Shown in pieces: positions 9,610 to 21,970 of a stretch of 64,000 nucleotides of DNA. How positions within the stretch are numbered: the stretch's first letter is position 1; every line of letters starts with the position of its first letter. The DNA lies in the NCBI GenBank assembly GCA_037043015.1, contig CM073323.1, forward strand, positions 15,083,258 to 15,147,257, read 5' to 3'. A program made the translations under genes and the position numbers. The notes beneath the pieces are model-generated. The model did not search any database. It had not been told where the DNA came from and worked only from the letters and a program-made list of their open reading frames with translations. Source of the stretch: Bryum argenteum. Taxonomy: Eukaryota > Streptophyta > Bryopsida > Bryales > Bryaceae.

Positions 9610-12600
9610 ATGCCTCACGACAGCAGTTTTCCAATCATATTAGGACGACCCTGGCTACGGGACATGCAGGCAATCCACGACTGGACCAAGAATCACATCC
9701 GCATTCAACGCCACGGGAGAACCGTGGTCATACCCGTGGACAGTTGCCTTACTCGCGCCAAAATGAGCCAAATCAGAACCTCGGCAGGAACTGACTGGCC
9801 GGAAGAATTCACCAACGAGCAGGAGGCCCTCGTACTCCACGTGCATCCAAGTCTGGTCCCTGTGGCAGAGATACATCTCGCCAGTCTGGTGCAGGAGGAG
9901 GAAAAATTGGACATCCCTAAGCATTTCACCCGTGAGATATCCGAGGAAGTAGTGGTGAACGCTGTTCCCGCCAAAGCAGCATTATACCACGAGACCATCA
10001 GAGGATGGACGCACGGGGCCAAGGAGAGAGTCCAGTTAGTCAACCTCGGGACGGAGGACGGTCCCAAATACATCAAAATCAACACCGATGCACCGCCAGC
10101 CATCAAACACGCAGCCATTGCCTTGTTCCACGAATACCGGGATATATTTGCTTGGAACCACGAAGATCTCAAAGGTATACCCAATGCCCTGGCCGAGCAC
10201 ACCATTGATCTCCTCCCCGGGGCAACCCCAGTGCAACAGAGGCGCTATAGAATGAACCCAAATTACGCTGCTCGGGTCAAGGCCGAGCTTGACAAACTAC
10301 TCCACGCGAAATTTATCTCCCCCGTGGATGCAGCACCGTGGCTCTCACCCATGGTAATTATCCCCAAGAAAAATGACACATTGCGCATCTGCGTGGACTT
10401 CCGGAAACTTAATGCGGCCACAAAAAAGGATCATTATCCGCTGCCATACATGGAGGAGATCATCGACGAGGTAGCAGGGCACGAGATGTACTCGTTCCTG
10501 GACTGCTTGTCGGGATACTACCAAGTGGCCATGGCAGAACAGGACAAATGCAAAACAGCCTTCTCCACGGAATGGGGCCCGTACCAGTTCGAAAGGATGC
10601 CCTTCGGGGCCAAAAACGCACCCATGACATTTCAACGTGTCATGGAACTAATCTTCCGGCCATACCTTAAACGATTCTTCCGAATCTACCTAGATGACGG
10701 CACCGTTTACGGGAAAATGACCGACCACGTTGCCCATCTCAGACAAATCTTCCACGCATGTAGAGCCAACGGGGTCAGCCTCAACGCAGATAAATGCATG
10801 TTTCTATACTTCGCCGGGATGATCCTTGGGTACATCGTATGTAAACATGGTAAACTACCAGACCCCAAGAAGATCAAAGACATCCTGGGCATGACACCCC
10901 CGTTGAATCAGAAGGGCGTACAAAGACTTTTAGGCTTGGCACAGTTCAACCGCATCTACATCGAGAAGCTGGCACACATCACCGCCCCGATCACTGCGTT
11001 GAACCACGCCAAATATGCCTACCCCCGGGACTGGACACCGGAAGCAGAGGCAGCATTGGAAAAAATAAAACATGCGTACTCCAACGCACCCATACTCATC
11101 GCCCCGGATTGGTCCAAACCATTCCACGTCCACACCGACGCATCCAACATTGCCGTGGGAGTAATGTTAGCCCAAAATATAAATGGCAAACACAATCAAC
11201 CCGTGGCTTACGCCAGCCGACTACTCAACCAAGCTGAAAGGAACTACTCTACCACAGAACGTGAAGCTCTGGCGATGATCTACGCTGTCAAAAAATTTCG
11301 GCATTACCTCCTCGGAAAGAAATTCCGGTTCATGGTCGATCATCACAGTTTGTCGTACCTCGTCAACCAAACCTTGGTCACAGGGAGAGTGGCGCGGTGG
11401 ATTATGATACTACTCGAATACGATTTCGAAGTAGTATACGTCCCGGGGAAGCGACACATCGTGGCCGACTATCTATCTAGGGACACTAACACCACCGCAG
11501 AAGGAATCGATGATTCCTTTAACGAAGCCTACGTACAGGCCGCACAAATAACAACGGACCCCGAGGAGTACGGGGATGATTGGAGGACCGATATTATCCG
11601 GTACCTCACCACCGGCATTACCCCCGGGGACTTGACCGGAACACGCAAGATCAGTTTCGTGCAGACAACCTTGCCATACACCGTGGTCCAAGGGATGCTA
11701 TACAAACGTGGGCCCGACCAAGAAATACGGTTGTGCGTCCCAACCCAGCAACAGCAACAAATCATCGAGCACCTCCATGATGGACCCGCGGGAGGACACC
11801 AGGGTCCAGACACCACGATAAAAAAAATACTATCTGCCAAATACTGGTGGCCGACGCTTCACAAGGACGTGTTTAACTATGTCAAAAATTGCCACGCCTG
11901 CCAGGTCTCCACGACGAATTTCCAACACCAAGGCAAAGTACCGTTGAAATCTATACCACCCCTCGGGCCATTTCAAAGATGGGGGCTGGATTTCGTGGGG
12001 CCAATCAAACCAGCGACACGCCAGGGGTACAAATATATCCTTGTAGCCACGGACTATACCACAAAGTGGGTTGAGGCTAAACCCGTGCGAACCAACACCG
12101 CGGTAGTCACAGCATCGTTTATTTATGAAAACATAATTACAAGGTTTGGGTGCCCCCTGGAGATAGTATCGGATCAAGGCACACATTTTGTAAACACGGC
12201 CATCCAAGACCTCCTCGACAATCACATCATCAAGCATCGAACCAGCACCGTGTATTACCCCCAAGGAAATGGACAAGCAGAGTCGACAAACAAGACATTA
12301 ATCAACATGCTCAAACGATTTGTGCATGCGAACCAGGCAGACTGGGACGATTGCTTACCAGCTGCGCTGTGGGCATACCGTGTAGCCGTCAAAACCGCCA
12401 CGAATGCCAGTCCATTTGAAATGGTCTATGGCACCCAACCACTCATACCCACGGAATACATCGTACCAACATTTCAGACCCTCCAGCCAAGGGATTATAC
12501 ACCGCACAGGGTACTGGCAGCCCGCATCAGCGATCTTCACCACCTGGAGGAAATTCGAACCACGGCAGCCACACACGTACTGCACAAACAAGCCTTGTCA

Positions 12601-15600
12601 GCTCGGCATTTCCAAGGCACGCAACCCCCGCGGGTGTTCCAAAAGGGTGACCAAGTACTGTGGTGCCCCAGGGACCCAAAACTCAAAAGATCAAAATTTG
12701 AATCAATATGGCATGGCCCCTACACTGTCCAACTGGCGTTACCGAACAACACGGTACTCCTCGTCAACGGTCCAAATTACGACCCCCACGCCACCATTGT
12801 CAATTCGGCAAAATTAAAACAGTATCACACCACGACACCACAAATCACAACCGCCCTCAGCCTCCAAGATATTCACACAACTCTGGCAGCCGAAGCAACA
12901 TCCTTGGAGGACAACCCCGGGGCACAGCAACTTTCCGAAGTACAATTCCAAGAAGCCATGGACATCCAATCCGAAGTGCTTCACGAACAAGGCATCAGGA
13001 CACGCCAGGCACAAACCCGGGGAGACAACCACGGGCAGACAAACACAAAATCCGAGGGGACAATACACCCGCAGGCCATCCAGGGACAAACCCAGGGACA
13101 CACCGACACTACAGCAAAAAAGCAGAGAACAACCCCATGGGACTTAGCCGCGGAAGGGGCCTCCCCCGCCTCGGCCATACCCATACACATCCCATGTGCA
13201 TACATAAGCCACATCCACGTCATCCAGGGACCAGACTCAGAAAATCACAGTCGCAACCCGACTACCGAGACATGGCAAATCAGTACCATAATTACCCCCC
13301 AAGATCTTCCCGAGGCATCACCACCTTATTCTCCTACCGAGACATCATTACCTGATTATACCGCCGAGGCCTCATCACTCCCCATCATAAAAGCAGACAC
13401 CGCCGCCACGGAGAGGTCTCTCATTATCACCACTCTCACCCTTCCACAGCCGGCGAGAGCTCAAGTACCGAGGGTTTTTCCGGGGAGAAAACACATTCGC
13501 GCACCACCGCCACCATCCGTTTCGCTCAGTGTTTGTAGTTGTCCACATTCTCTGTCCCCCTCGCTTGCACACACTTGCTTCCCACTTTCGGACCCCCCGG
13601 TGCAGGTCGTAGCAGCTATGGCGCGCGGTGCTCCCCGGGATCGAAAACCCCTGTACGTGCCCCGACAGATCGCAGAGTGGAAAAAGTACCCCGACGTGGA
13701 ATGGCTAACGCAGGCGGGATTATTTCGCTACGCCAGCCACCTCCGCGACAGCATCGACCTCGGTCGATGTCGTGCTTTTATCGCCTCGATGCGGGAGAGG
13801 CAGTTGGAGGATCCCATCAACAGGGACGTGGCCGGGGTCGTGGAGGGGATCCTTGTCCGATACTCCCCGCGATACCTGTATCAATTTTTCGGGTGGGATG
13901 GCACGGGAGTCACGAGTTGGGCACCACACAGCAGCAATTTGCCGCAGCCCGACACCACAGTTTACACCCACGGGTACCCAGCACAAGGGGATGGCAAGTT
14001 TGATGTCTACGAGATCACTCGTAGCAATCCAAACATGCCCGACCCGTGGTTCGGTAGAATCCGTCGAATCCTTAGTCAAGTATTTTTTCGAAACGACTGC
14101 AACGCAGTACACCCGAATCAACTCGCGTTGTGTGTCATGGCGGGCCGGGGAGAGAAGATCAACTGGGGAAAGCTCGTGGACGGAAATGCAGTGAGCCAAA
14201 TCCAGGGGCATGTTCACAGCGATACATACGAGAGCCCCATAGCCCCGTTTCTGACCCAGTTTATTGGCCATTTTTTGGATTACCACAGGGCAAACCATCA
14301 CCCGTGGACCATGGGTACTTTCTTAGATGTGCAGCGGGAAATTGCAGAGGCTGCGAGGCCAAGTACGATACCGCCTCACAAAGGCAAGCGCCCACGCACC
14401 GAGGAAGCCGAGGTAGCTGAAGCAGCCCCCATGGAGGTAGCCAGCACATCCACGGCCACACAGTTTGGCCCGCGAGCCACGGCGTTCGAAGTGCAGAAAC
14501 ACACCATGGAGACATGCATGGAGGACATACTCAATTTTCTCCATGCCACCGAGCAGCAGCAGCAGACCGCCACGGCCAAATATAAGGAGTGGGAGACGCG
14601 GCACAAACGACACACCGCCCAGCTGGTGCAAGCCACCCAGGCCGCGGCTCACAAAACCATGGCGGAGTACAAGCTGGAAGTACAGCTGCACACGGAGCAG
14701 CTACAAGGACAGGTAACATCCCTACGCAATCAACTCAACACGAGGGATTTGGAACTACAGGCTGCCACGGAAAGAGCCAAGTCCTTCGAAGACCAGGGTG
14801 CCAGAGATCGGGAAAGGATCGAGCGGTTGGACCGCCAAACGACCGAACTCGTGGCACAGTGTAAGGCACTCACCGAGGAATTAGCACTCAAATCCTCGGC
14901 CCCGGCACCCAGCACCATGGACGTGGAGTCGATGCAACGGCATCGCCAGGAGGTGGACGATGCCCGGGAGAATTTCGAGGCCAACAAACTGGCCTGGACG
15001 AACCACGCGGCCCGAGTGATAGCCACCACGGCCTATCAACTGCTGCGGACCACACCCCTCACATCCGAAGAACCCCCCGCATCGTTCCTCGATCAGTGCA
15101 CCGGCGATGCGCTAATCACGTTGGACCTGGAGAGCTCTGACAATAACTGGGGTAGCCAAGGAGAGCCATTCCTCGGAGAAGATGAGGAGGACACCCAGCC
15201 CCAGGAGGAGCCGGCGTTGACACAAACCCGGGCACACCCCCACGAGGAGGATTATGACGCACAGGAGGAGGACACCCACGCACAGCAAACCCACGCACAA
15301 GCAGAACACAGGGACATGGACGTTGACTCCGGGGAGGGGATGTACGAATTCTCAACACAGATAGGAGATGAGAGAGTGGACATACCCGAGGGATTTACGG
15401 ATCATGAACAGACGCCATACCAGTCCCCGCGGCAGCACACCACGGCAAGCTCACCGCAGTACCATCTCCCGGTTCTGTCCCCTCCAACACAATACGAGTC
15501 CCCGGTCAGACAAAACGCTGACGGAACTTACCCGTGGCCAAGGCGGGCCGAATCTCCCATGACTCCCTCGAACCCACTGCCGGTATTTTCCCCATTGCGA

Positions 15601-16008
15601 ACGAGGCCTTCCCCTCAGTCCTTGGCTCGACACAGGCAGGTCATCCTCCAGCAGGAGGAGCACGAGGGGTGGAACATCGAGGACCCGGACGAGGACGGGG
15701 ATGAGGCCTCGGAGTCAATGCATTTTGTATTGAAATATTTCCACGAACACCCTGACCTCGCCGCGCATTATACGGACCCCGAAGCACAAGGCCGACAATG
15801 CCCGGCATGCAACAGGACATTGGGAGGCACGGTATTTGATGTATACACCCATGCACTCAATTTCCGTGGCAACCACGTTCTGGTACATCGAGCCGTGGCC
15901 GAGGCACTTTGGCGGATCCACAACGATGAAGAACCCCCTCGCAGCGGCCGGCAACTTCCCCGAGAACAGGCCAGGCCGAACAGGAGGCCCGCCCCCACAC
16001 GACGTTGA
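9610..16008 (+). CDS. pol: Gypsy-1 pol polyprotein: protease end, reverse transcriptase, RNase H, integrase and a C-terminal extension
   Basis: A single 2132-codon frame; it is open upstream to the PM-A junction, so ATG 9610 is not a true start. Order: the protease tail (ILGRPWL); reverse transcriptase at about residues 210-380 with the YLDD active site at 10687-10698; RNase H from about residue 500 (HTDAS); the integrase zinc finger (H-x-H...C-x-x-C, about 11770-11913); the integrase core with D at LDFVGP and VSDQG and E at AESTNK (about 11986-12290); and a GPYT motif (about 12712). The frame then continues through a Thr/Gln/Pro-rich linker into roughly 800 residues of non-pol sequence. The enzymes copy element RNA and insert the DNA. 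The intact frame suggests a young copy apart from the PM-A insertion. Confidence 0.88.
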   Translation: MPHDSSFPIILGRPWLRDMQAIHDWTKNHIRIQRHGRTVVIPVDSCLTRAKMSQIRTSAGTDWPEEFTNEQEALVLHVHPSLVPVAEIHLASLVQEEEKLDIPKHFTREISEEVVVNAVPAKAALYHETIRGWTHGAKERVQLVNLGTEDGPKYIKINTDAPPAIKHAAIALFHEYRDIFAWNHEDLKGIPNALAEHTIDLLPGATPVQQRRYRMNPNYAARVKAELDKLLHAKFISPVDAAPWLSPMVIIPKKNDTLRICVDFRKLNAATKKDHYPLPYMEEIIDEVAGHEMYSFLDCLSGYYQVAMAEQDKCKTAFSTEWGPYQFERMPFGAKNAPMTFQRVMELIFRPYLKRFFRIYLDDGTVYGKMTDHVAHLRQIFHACRANGVSLNADKCMFLYFAGMILGYIVCKHGKLPDPKKIKDILGMTPPLNQKGVQRLLGLAQFNRIYIEKLAHITAPITALNHAKYAYPRDWTPEAEAALEKIKHAYSNAPILIAPDWSKPFHVHTDASNIAVGVMLAQNINGKHNQPVAYASRLLNQAERNYSTTEREALAMIYAVKKFRHYLLGKKFRFMVDHHSLSYLVNQTLVTGRVARWIMILLEYDFEVVYVPGKRHIVADYLSRDTNTTAEGIDDSFNEAYVQAAQITTDPEEYGDDWRTDIIRYLTTGITPGDLTGTRKISFVQTTLPYTVVQGMLYKRGPDQEIRLCVPTQQQQQIIEHLHDGPAGGHQGPDTTIKKILSAKYWWPTLHKDVFNYVKNCHACQVSTTNFQHQGKVPLKSIPPLGPFQRWGLDFVGPIKPATRQGYKYILVATDYTTKWVEAKPVRTNTAVVTASFIYENIITRFGCPLEIVSDQGTHFVNTAIQDLLDNHIIKHRTSTVYYPQGNGQAESTNKTLINMLKRFVHANQADWDDCLPAALWAYRVAVKTATNASPFEMVYGTQPLIPTEYIVPTFQTLQPRDYTPHRVLAARISDLHHLEEIRTTAATHVLHKQALSARHFQGTQPPRVFQKGDQVLWCPRDPKLKRSKFESIWHGPYTVQLALPNNTVLLVNGPNYDPHATIVNSAKLKQYHTTTPQITTALSLQDIHTTLAAEATSLEDNPGAQQLSEVQFQEAMDIQSEVLHEQGIRTRQAQTRGDNHGQTNTKSEGTIHPQAIQGQTQGHTDTTAKKQRTTPWDLAAEGASPASAIPIHIPCAYISHIHVIQGPDSENHSRNPTTETWQISTIITPQDLPEASPPYSPTETSLPDYTAEASSLPIIKADTAATERSLIITTLTLPQPARAQVPRVFPGRKHIRAPPPPSVSLSVCSCPHSLSPSLAHTCFPLSDPPVQVVAAMARGAPRDRKPLYVPRQIAEWKKYPDVEWLTQAGLFRYASHLRDSIDLGRCRAFIASMRERQLEDPINRDVAGVVEGILVRYSPRYLYQFFGWDGTGVTSWAPHSSNLPQPDTTVYTHGYPAQGDGKFDVYEITRSNPNMPDPWFGRIRRILSQVFFRNDCNAVHPNQLALCVMAGRGEKINWGKLVDGNAVSQIQGHVHSDTYESPIAPFLTQFIGHFLDYHRANHHPWTMGTFLDVQREIAEAARPSTIPPHKGKRPRTEEAEVAEAAPMEVASTSTATQFGPRATAFEVQKHTMETCMEDILNFLHATEQQQQTATAKYKEWETRHKRHTAQLVQATQAAAHKTMAEYKLEVQLHTEQLQGQVTSLRNQLNTRDLELQAATERAKSFEDQGARDRERIERLDRQTTELVAQCKALTEELALKSSAPAPSTMDVESMQRHRQEVDDARENFEANKLAWTNHAARVIATTAYQLLRTTPLTSEEPPASFLDQCTGDALITLDLESSDNNWGSQGEPFLGEDEEDTQPQEEPALTQTRAHPHEEDYDAQEEDTHAQQTHAQAEHRDMDVDSGEGMYEFSTQIGDERVDIPEGFTDHEQTPYQSPRQHTTASSPQYHLPVLSPPTQYESPVRQNADGTYPWPRRAESPMTPSNPLPVFSPLRTRPSPQSLARHRQVILQQEEHEGWNIEDPDEDGDEASESMHFVLKYFHEHPDLAAHYTDPEAQGRQCPACNRTLGGTVFDVYTHALNFRGNHVLVHRAVAEALWRIHNDEEPPRSGRQLPREQARPNRRPAPTRR
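13618..16008 (+). CDS. Gypsy-1 post-integrase domain, function unknown
   Basis: This is the in-frame C-terminal extension of the pol polyprotein; a Met at 13618 could also start a separate product. Residues run [17 protein letters not shown], then a globular region to about 14340. A long coiled coil follows (about 14480-15020; repeated L/Q/E heptad-like text such as [20 protein letters not shown]), then an acidic Gln/His/Pro-rich segment, and near the end a CPAC...H...H cluster (about 15800-15890) that could bind zinc. It is not a gag. Extra frames 3' of integrase are known in some plant gypsy lineages, but I do not recognise this one. The coiled-coil and tail features are seen directly; a structural or envelope-like role would be a guess. 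Confidence 0.55.
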   Translation: MARGAPRDRKPLYVPRQIAEWKKYPDVEWLTQAGLFRYASHLRDSIDLGRCRAFIASMRERQLEDPINRDVAGVVEGILVRYSPRYLYQFFGWDGTGVTSWAPHSSNLPQPDTTVYTHGYPAQGDGKFDVYEITRSNPNMPDPWFGRIRRILSQVFFRNDCNAVHPNQLALCVMAGRGEKINWGKLVDGNAVSQIQGHVHSDTYESPIAPFLTQFIGHFLDYHRANHHPWTMGTFLDVQREIAEAARPSTIPPHKGKRPRTEEAEVAEAAPMEVASTSTATQFGPRATAFEVQKHTMETCMEDILNFLHATEQQQQTATAKYKEWETRHKRHTAQLVQATQAAAHKTMAEYKLEVQLHTEQLQGQVTSLRNQLNTRDLELQAATERAKSFEDQGARDRERIERLDRQTTELVAQCKALTEELALKSSAPAPSTMDVESMQRHRQEVDDARENFEANKLAWTNHAARVIATTAYQLLRTTPLTSEEPPASFLDQCTGDALITLDLESSDNNWGSQGEPFLGEDEEDTQPQEEPALTQTRAHPHEEDYDAQEEDTHAQQTHAQAEHRDMDVDSGEGMYEFSTQIGDERVDIPEGFTDHEQTPYQSPRQHTTASSPQYHLPVLSPPTQYESPVRQNADGTYPWPRRAESPMTPSNPLPVFSPLRTRPSPQSLARHRQVILQQEEHEGWNIEDPDEDGDEASESMHFVLKYFHEHPDLAAHYTDPEAQGRQCPACNRTLGGTVFDVYTHALNFRGNHVLVHRAVAEALWRIHNDEEPPRSGRQLPREQARPNRRPAPTRR

Positions 16009-16052
16009 CACAGCAATTCGGGACGAATTGCACTCTGCGAAGGAGGGCAAAA

Positions 16053-16844
16053 TGTTACCCGCCACGACACGCGGGTATCATCACCGAGGACCAGCAGCCA
16101 CGGAGAAGACCAGAACTTAACAGCCACGGGGCTCGAGGCCGAGGTAGTGACAGAGGACCACGAGGATCGAGACCACGGGTGCAGGCAGTTAAGGCCGAAG
16201 AATAGCGCAAGCATTAGGTTTTATTATAAAGAGAGGTAGAATTTACAAAATAGCAGTTCTGTATCGCACGGACTTAGTGATAGCGCCACGAGCACCTGGC
16301 CGTGACCACTTGTAGCCAAATTCGGCATTCTCACTGATCAATGCAATACGGGCTCAGTCCCACTTCTATCCTACTTGTCTATTCTGTAAAACTCTCCTCC
16401 TCTTGCTCCTTCTGTGTAATACCCTAGCTCGGACACTCACCGTGACGCCGAGGAATTCTTGGGGCGACTGTGTCGTCGGGAGATCACACCGTGGTTCAAG
16501 AAGACACTGGCACTTCTGCTCCCTCGTCCTCGAAGATAGTCACGCCACGGACGATCGCCTTGGCCGGGGAAGCTCACCCTGAGAGCGACGTAGCAAGGCC
16601 GCAACCCTGTAACGCCGCGGTGCAACACCCTCACCGGGCCTCCTCTGCGTGAACTCATTCGATCGCGCTAATCAACCGTGATTACGGTTGGTGAGTCAAC
16701 GGGTCTCGGAGTATACCCTGACCTTCTCCTTCCCCGGGGATTACCGTGGTATCGAGCCACACACCCGGTCAATTCTTGTACCCTGCCCCCTGTTCCTCCC
16801 TTCCCCGCACCTCGGACACCTCCATACCTGTACCCCGGCTAACA
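16053..16844 (+). repeat. Gypsy-1 3' LTR
   Basis: Begins TGTTACCCGCC after a purine tract and ends CCGGCTAACA, giving a 792-bp LTR with a 5-bp inverted terminus. The partner LTR is outside the window, so limits rest on the TG...CA ends and the purine tract only. It contains a CTGTATCG..TTCTGT region typical of non-coding LTR DNA and no coding potential. Confidence 0.6.
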
Positions 16845-16966
16845 CAGCGGAAGAATGATTATATGCTGACATACTCTTAGCCGACGCATGACTACATTCC
16901 AAAATAAAACTAGGGGCTAATACGACTACGCATGGATGTTCCCCTTCAAGTAATGACTACACGTAG

Positions 16967-19827
16967 TCATCTTTTGCACGATATCCGGTACGGAAATGTT
17001 TCCGTACTATGAGCGCAATTTCCATGCAGTTCCAAGGGAGGATTTGGTGCATACTCTCTGTATTCTTCGATGATTTCAGTGCTGTTCATCACAAAATCAT
17101 GGATCCATTGCTGCAGTTCCGAAGAGAGTACGCGCCGTCTCCCGTTCCCCTCTAGAACTTCATCATTCATAGTAGGCTCCTCTTTGTCGTCCCATACACG
17201 GCGTGTCGTCATGCTGCAGTTCTTCATGTACTCCGTGCAGAATCCGAGCGTCTCCTCCATGATATACCCTCGTGCCATCGAGCCCTCCGGTTTCGCTTGT
17301 TGCCGTACATATCCCTTTAAGGTTTTGAGATACCGTTCCACGGGGTACATCCAGCGTGTATGCACCGGGCCACAAATGGCTAATTGTTGCACTAGGTGGA
17401 TTGGAAGATGTGACATGACATCGAAAAATGACGGTGGAAATATTTTTTCCATCATGCACATGGTCACTGCTGTTTCCTCCACCAAATCAGACATTGTTGA
17501 CGGATCCACAGACTTCTCACATAGTCGCACAAATACCCTGCATATCCGAATGATGGCTGCCCGAACGTCTTTTGTTAGTAATGTCCGGAGACACAAAGGG
17601 AGGACCTGCTGCATCATGATGTGATAGTCATGTGATTTAAGCCCACGAAGGTCTCCATCAGGGGTGATCCTCTTCGATAACTGCCCCACGTAATTGCTGG
17701 GAGTCTTTAAGTTCCGGATAGTGTTGATGAATGTCGCCTTCTCCACCTTTGTAAGAACGTAGGGAGCAACTGGTAGTACGATGGTATCACTCCCGACGTG
17801 TTGAGGGTGCAGTTCGGGGCGTATATTGGCCTCCTTCATGTCTAGACGGACTTTGAGTGTGTCTTTCAATCCCCATATTGTCCTCATGATGTTTTCGCAG
17901 AGATTCTTTTCGCAGTGCATGGGATCAAGCACATGCCTTATTATGAGAGTCTGCGATGAGGAACACATCCTACGTCAGAACATATCTAATATTACTAACA
18001 TGCATGTTCCAGAGTAAGACCACTATTAGTCATGATTTTGCTGAGAATGAGGAGTCCTACCCATGCATTCTCCGCCTATGACTGCTGTTAGTCCTATGGT
18101 GTCACGATATGACTACTGGTAGTCACGGTCTAACAGTACATGACAACAGGCAGTCGTTTTGTTCTCAAAATCTGACTACTCTACGAAAAAACAATTTCAT
18201 ATCATGAGTAGCACTAGAAACATGGTTTACAGCGTAAGCATGCTTACCTGCCAATATGGAAGACTGTAAAGAACTGATAGCCTCTTCACTCCGGTCTAGT
18301 GCACTGGATCACTCTCGCCTCCTTCTCTATTTTGATCACTGGCTGCTAGCCACCTCTCCCTAGCTTTAGCATGGCGCACAATATCCCGTCCATTCAGAGA
18401 CCTTGGGGGTGCTCTTATTTCTGTGCCATCAAATGCTCTTTTCAGTCGTCGATATGGATGATTCTTCTGCAAGTACCTCCGATGTCCGAGGTAAACATTC
18501 TTTCCCAGTGAAGCTGATCGACGAGAACTGACGTTAGGACCGCATTCAAGACAGCCTTTGTACCCCTTTTTCACTTGCCCGGAAATAAGACCATATGCTG
18601 GGTAATCATGGATGCACCACATCAACATTGCTCTGAGTGTGAAATTGGTGTTGTGAGTGTCGGCGGAGACATCCACGGCATTTACACCCTCCCAAAGTTG
18701 CTGCAGCTCTTCGATGAGAGGGGCCAGGTACACATCTATATTCGATGACGTTACACTCTCCTTCCCTGGAATGAGGAAAGCAATCATCACTTTAATGAAT
18801 GAACTTTAGTGAAAGAGAAATCCTACGGCTTTGCGAAAATTCCTAATGTTTGTCCAGTGCTTGCAAAAATGTGAATAACAGCGTCGTCAGAGTCACATAA
18901 CAGCAATTTACCTGGGATGAGGAGAGCTAGCATTAGAAAGAACCGTTTTGTTACTAGCCAAGGATGTAGGTTGTAATTTAATAGTATCACTGGCCACGTT
19001 GAGTGGCTCAGTGACAGGTTCGAAAAAGGATTCACTCCATCTATGGCTAGAGCTAATCGTACATTTCTCTCGTCAGCTGCGAATTCTGGATACAAAGCGT
19101 TGATGTGTTTCCAAGCTTTTGAGTCCGGTACACACTCCATATTGCCATTTATGTCTTTCCTTGTTGTGTGCCACTTGTTCAACTCGGCTATCTCCTTACA
19201 TCGATACATTCGCAGTAGTCGCGGTATAAGTGGAAAGTGCCTCAAAATCTTCACCGGCCGTCCACTATTCTCCGATGCGTATCGCTGTTGTCCACATTTT
19301 GGGCACGTCAACGCCTCGGCCAAGTCCCCTCGGAACAGACAACAACCGTTTCGGCAAGCATGGATTAGCTTGTAATTCAACCCTAGTGTCCGGATGAGTT
19401 TATTCCCTTTCAAGTGCGACTTGGGAAGTTTGTTGCCCTTTGGGAGAAGTTCGCTGATAACGTTCAATAGTTCATCTGCACACGTGTTTGATACACCGTG
19501 TACTGTGAAACAATTGAAAATTAGGAGCACCGCCACCAATAGCTTCGTCTCACATCCTTCGTAAAGTGGAACACTTGATATGTGAATGAAGTCGTCTGGG
19601 TATATGTCAGGGAGGTTGTCGTCATCAACTACAACGTCAACTTCGTCCTCATCCGCAGAATCGTCATCAGGTGGAGGGACACAATCGAATCTGCCGAGGC
19701 ACTCCGTGATCATCCTGGCAACGTCGAAATGTTCTGAAGCAGTTGGCATTGTTGTGTTGCCCTCGTGAGTTTCGTTTGGTTCGTGAAGGTCTTCACGATC
19801 ATCGTCACTCTCGCCTGTAGCACTAGA
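16967..19827 (-). pseudogene. CACTA-2 TNP2-type transposase (three exons, in-frame stop)
   Basis: Minus-strand exons 19827-18912, 18765-18248 and 17950-16967 join with consensus splice sites; the first junction rebuilds LLIPGKES. Diagnostic Tnp2 blocks are present in order: LGLNYKLIHACRNGC, CPKCGQQRY, LRHFPLIPRLLRMY, ALAIDGVNPFSNLS, WPVILLNYNL, GHRRYLQKNHPYRR, GVKRLSVLYSLPYW, then RHVLDPMHCEKNLCENI and HLPIHLVQQL. These are the Transposase_21 and DUF4218-like parts that cut and join CACTA ends. A TAG codon at 18298-18296 interrupts the conserved stretch just before GVKRLSVL, so this copy is probably inactive unless that base is an error. The 3' end lies close to word-rich DNA at 16.85-18.2 kb, as expected of a subterminal gene. 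Confidence 0.85.
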
Positions 19828-20005
19828 CTGCACAATAAAGTTTTCACTACAAGGATATATGTGACCTAATTGACAAGACATTGACGTAATTCAGTCAATT
19901 GTCCCGTCAATTAGGAGACCCTGATTCGGTCACTTATTAACAAAAACATGTCAATTCGGCTGTCAAATCGGACAAGAATACACGTCAGCAAGTTCTTACG
20001 GTGAG

Positions 20006-20037
<32 letters not shown>

Positions 20038-20215
20038 TTTTTTTCGCTGCCCGAAATTTTCGGGCAATAGTTACTTTCAAAAATCTTTTTACTGATTCCA
20101 GGCCGACAACTACGGAAGTCCTGACCCATGCTGGAATCGAACTCGGGACCTCGTGCGTCTGAACTCGTTACCTTGCCAACCCGCCCTCCATTCCACTCAA
20201 TGATAAAGGTGTAAT
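20006..20215 (-). repeat. tRNA-derived SINE-like segment inside the mini-CACTA
   Basis: On the minus strand a tRNA-like head from about 20215 contains GAGTTCGATTCC (20145-20133), a good pol III B box, preceded by GAGGTCCC as in SINE heads. An A-box-like GGTTGGCAAGGTAAC stands about 40 bases upstream. Downstream is an unrelated body. The plus strand carries a 30-A run at 20006-20035, which reads as T-run on this strand, so a normal SINE A-tail is not shown. Confidence 0.4.
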
Positions 20216-20252
20216 TTGTTTAATTTATATAGACTTGTTGTTTCCAAACTCA

Positions 20253-20600
20253 GCAGACTTTGGCGGCCATTTTGACATAGTAAAACAAATTTTTTCAAAA
20301 ACCTTTAGACTAAGAAAAGCTGGTAAATCAAGTTAAGTTTCATCTCCAAAAATCCGTTTGTCATTTAAAGCCTCCATTCAAAAGTTATAGACAAAATTCA
20401 AAGAGGGTGTTTGAAAATATCAAAAAAGAAAATTCCTTACTACCCGTCTTTGAATTTTGTCTATAACTTTTGATTGGAGGCTTTAAATGACAAACGAACT
20501 TTTGGAGATGAAACTTTACTTGGTTTACTAGCTTTTTTTATCCTAACAATTTTTGAAAAAAACTATTCTACTATGACAAAATTCTTGCTAAAGTCTGCTG
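20253..20600. repeat. Foldback (large inverted repeat) inside the mini-CACTA
   Basis: Left arm about 20253-20412 and right arm about 20445-20600 are reverse complements with scattered mismatches. Examples are TTTGTCATTTAAAGCCTCC (left) against GGAGGCTTTAAATGACAAAC (right), and CAGACTTTGGC against the GCTAAAGTCTGCTGA side. The spacer is about 30 bp. It would fold to a long hairpin and may be an independent foldback MITE. No coding capacity. Confidence 0.75.
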
Positions 20601-21970
20601 ATTTTGTTTAAATCCCTAAATGACCTTCACGCCCCCATGCGGCTTCTAGAAGTAGAAAGTGAGAAAATTATGGTTCTTGGGCTGTGAATTATAGGATGAC
20701 ATGTAAATGTTGGGTATTTTTCAAGTTTTCTTAACCCCAAACCGTCCGTGTGTGTTTTTGGGAGCTCAAAACCTTGAAACTGCGATTTTCTACCTCTATG
20801 CATTCCCAAGGTCAGTAAACGAAAGTTATTTCTTTTTTTGAAACTTCCAACCGTAAGATCTTGTACTTAAGACTATTTTTAGTTACTGTTCAAAAAATGA
20901 ACCGTTGGATGTTTACCATTTGCGAGATCATAACATCCAAAGTTTGTCTCCCAAGCTTTTTTGGGCATTGTCAAGATTGTTTTGGAAACTTTGGAGGTCG
21001 CCCTTGTAAAATTGGTAAACTTTTTGACCAAGAGCCCTTAGGAACTTAAGTAGTACTTTGGTTATGAACGTAATTCCAATTCTTTTTTGAAAACCTAAAT
21101 TTAAATTGCCCGATCTTGGCTCGCACATCAAGAATTGCCCTAGAATATTCAAAAATTGAAATTCCACTTTGCAAATTTTACCACACCCACTTTGCAGTAT
21201 AAGGAGCGCCAAGTAAAAATATTAGACAGAAAATATTACCTTCAACACCTTTATCTAGGTTGCCCAAAATTGCAAAATCCCATTTCGGACTTCAAGGACG
21301 GTTAGGAATTAAGTGCCCCCATTTTAGCAATTCCACGCTGGTCAAAAATAAAAAAGTTGACAAGAAGTTGACAAAGAGTTGACAAAAACATTTATAATTT
21401 CCAAAGTGACAGAAGTTGGGCTGCGAGCCTGCGACTTCGTCAATTTGGACATTTTCTTGTCAACTATTGGTCATATCAGGCCCTATTTCCTTGTAGTGTT
21501 TAGACACTTGAATGAGTTTGTAAGGCATACATATATCAATGTAAACAGAAGCCACTGCTGTTCGGAACGGTTGTAATGGTCACAGCCATGGAATTGACTA
21601 CAGGAATTGTTCCCCATTTTTTAGGAACGTGACTTATATTTTATCGGTTTGGGCAGAATATAACCGCGTCATACATAATAAAGAGCTGACTATTGCTAGT
21701 CGACAAACGGTGGACTTCTCTAAGGCAATATGACTAAATTTAGTCATATATATGAAAAGGATGACTACAAGTAGTCATCGACAAGAAAAGTGGTGGTTGC
21801 ACACTTAGATCACGAACATGACCACTGATGCGGACATTGGTCATCTGTGCAAAGCATATGAGTGCATTCAGTCATTCAGGTGTGATCAATATCATGAGTC
21901 ATCAAACGATGTAAAAGAGTTCAAATTCCTGTGTTGGTACCCTATTCATTAACAACCTTTGAAAGACATA

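Larger units (their letters stand above)
9591..16844 (+). mobile_element. Gypsy-1: Ty3/gypsy LTR retrotransposon, 3' part with intact pol and 3' LTR
   Basis: The 5' LTR, gag and most of the protease are left of PM-A and outside the window. What remains is one open frame from protease to a long post-integrase domain (9610-16008), a purine tract (AAGGAGGGCAAAA, 16040-16052) and a 3' LTR (16053-16844) with inverted ends TGTTA/TAACA. The next five bases are CAGCG (16845-16849), the presumed target duplication, which cannot be verified without the left end. The flanking DNA on the right belongs to CACTA-2. Confidence 0.82.
19845..21498 (+). mobile_element. Mini-CACTA: 1654-bp non-autonomous CACTA element in a TNP2 intron
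   Basis: Left end CACTACAAGGATAT at 19845 and right end, read inward, CACTACAAGGAAATAG from 21498. It is flanked by the direct triplet TTT (19842-19844 and 21499-21501). It contains no transposase frame. Subterminal words are of a third type, based on TTGAC/GTCAA (19873-19960 left; 21355-21480 right). Inside lie a tRNA-like head with an A-run and a large foldback. It is inserted 15 bp upstream of the acceptor of a TNP2 exon, so it may not disturb that exon. Confidence 0.85.

Noticed and set aside
9610..16008. Host gene fused to retroelement pol
   Set aside because: A purine tract and LTR follow the stop directly, so the extension is part of the retroelement transcript.
20120..20210. A functional tRNA gene
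   Set aside because: Only the B box is convincing; no cloverleaf can be closed. A SINE-like head is more likely.
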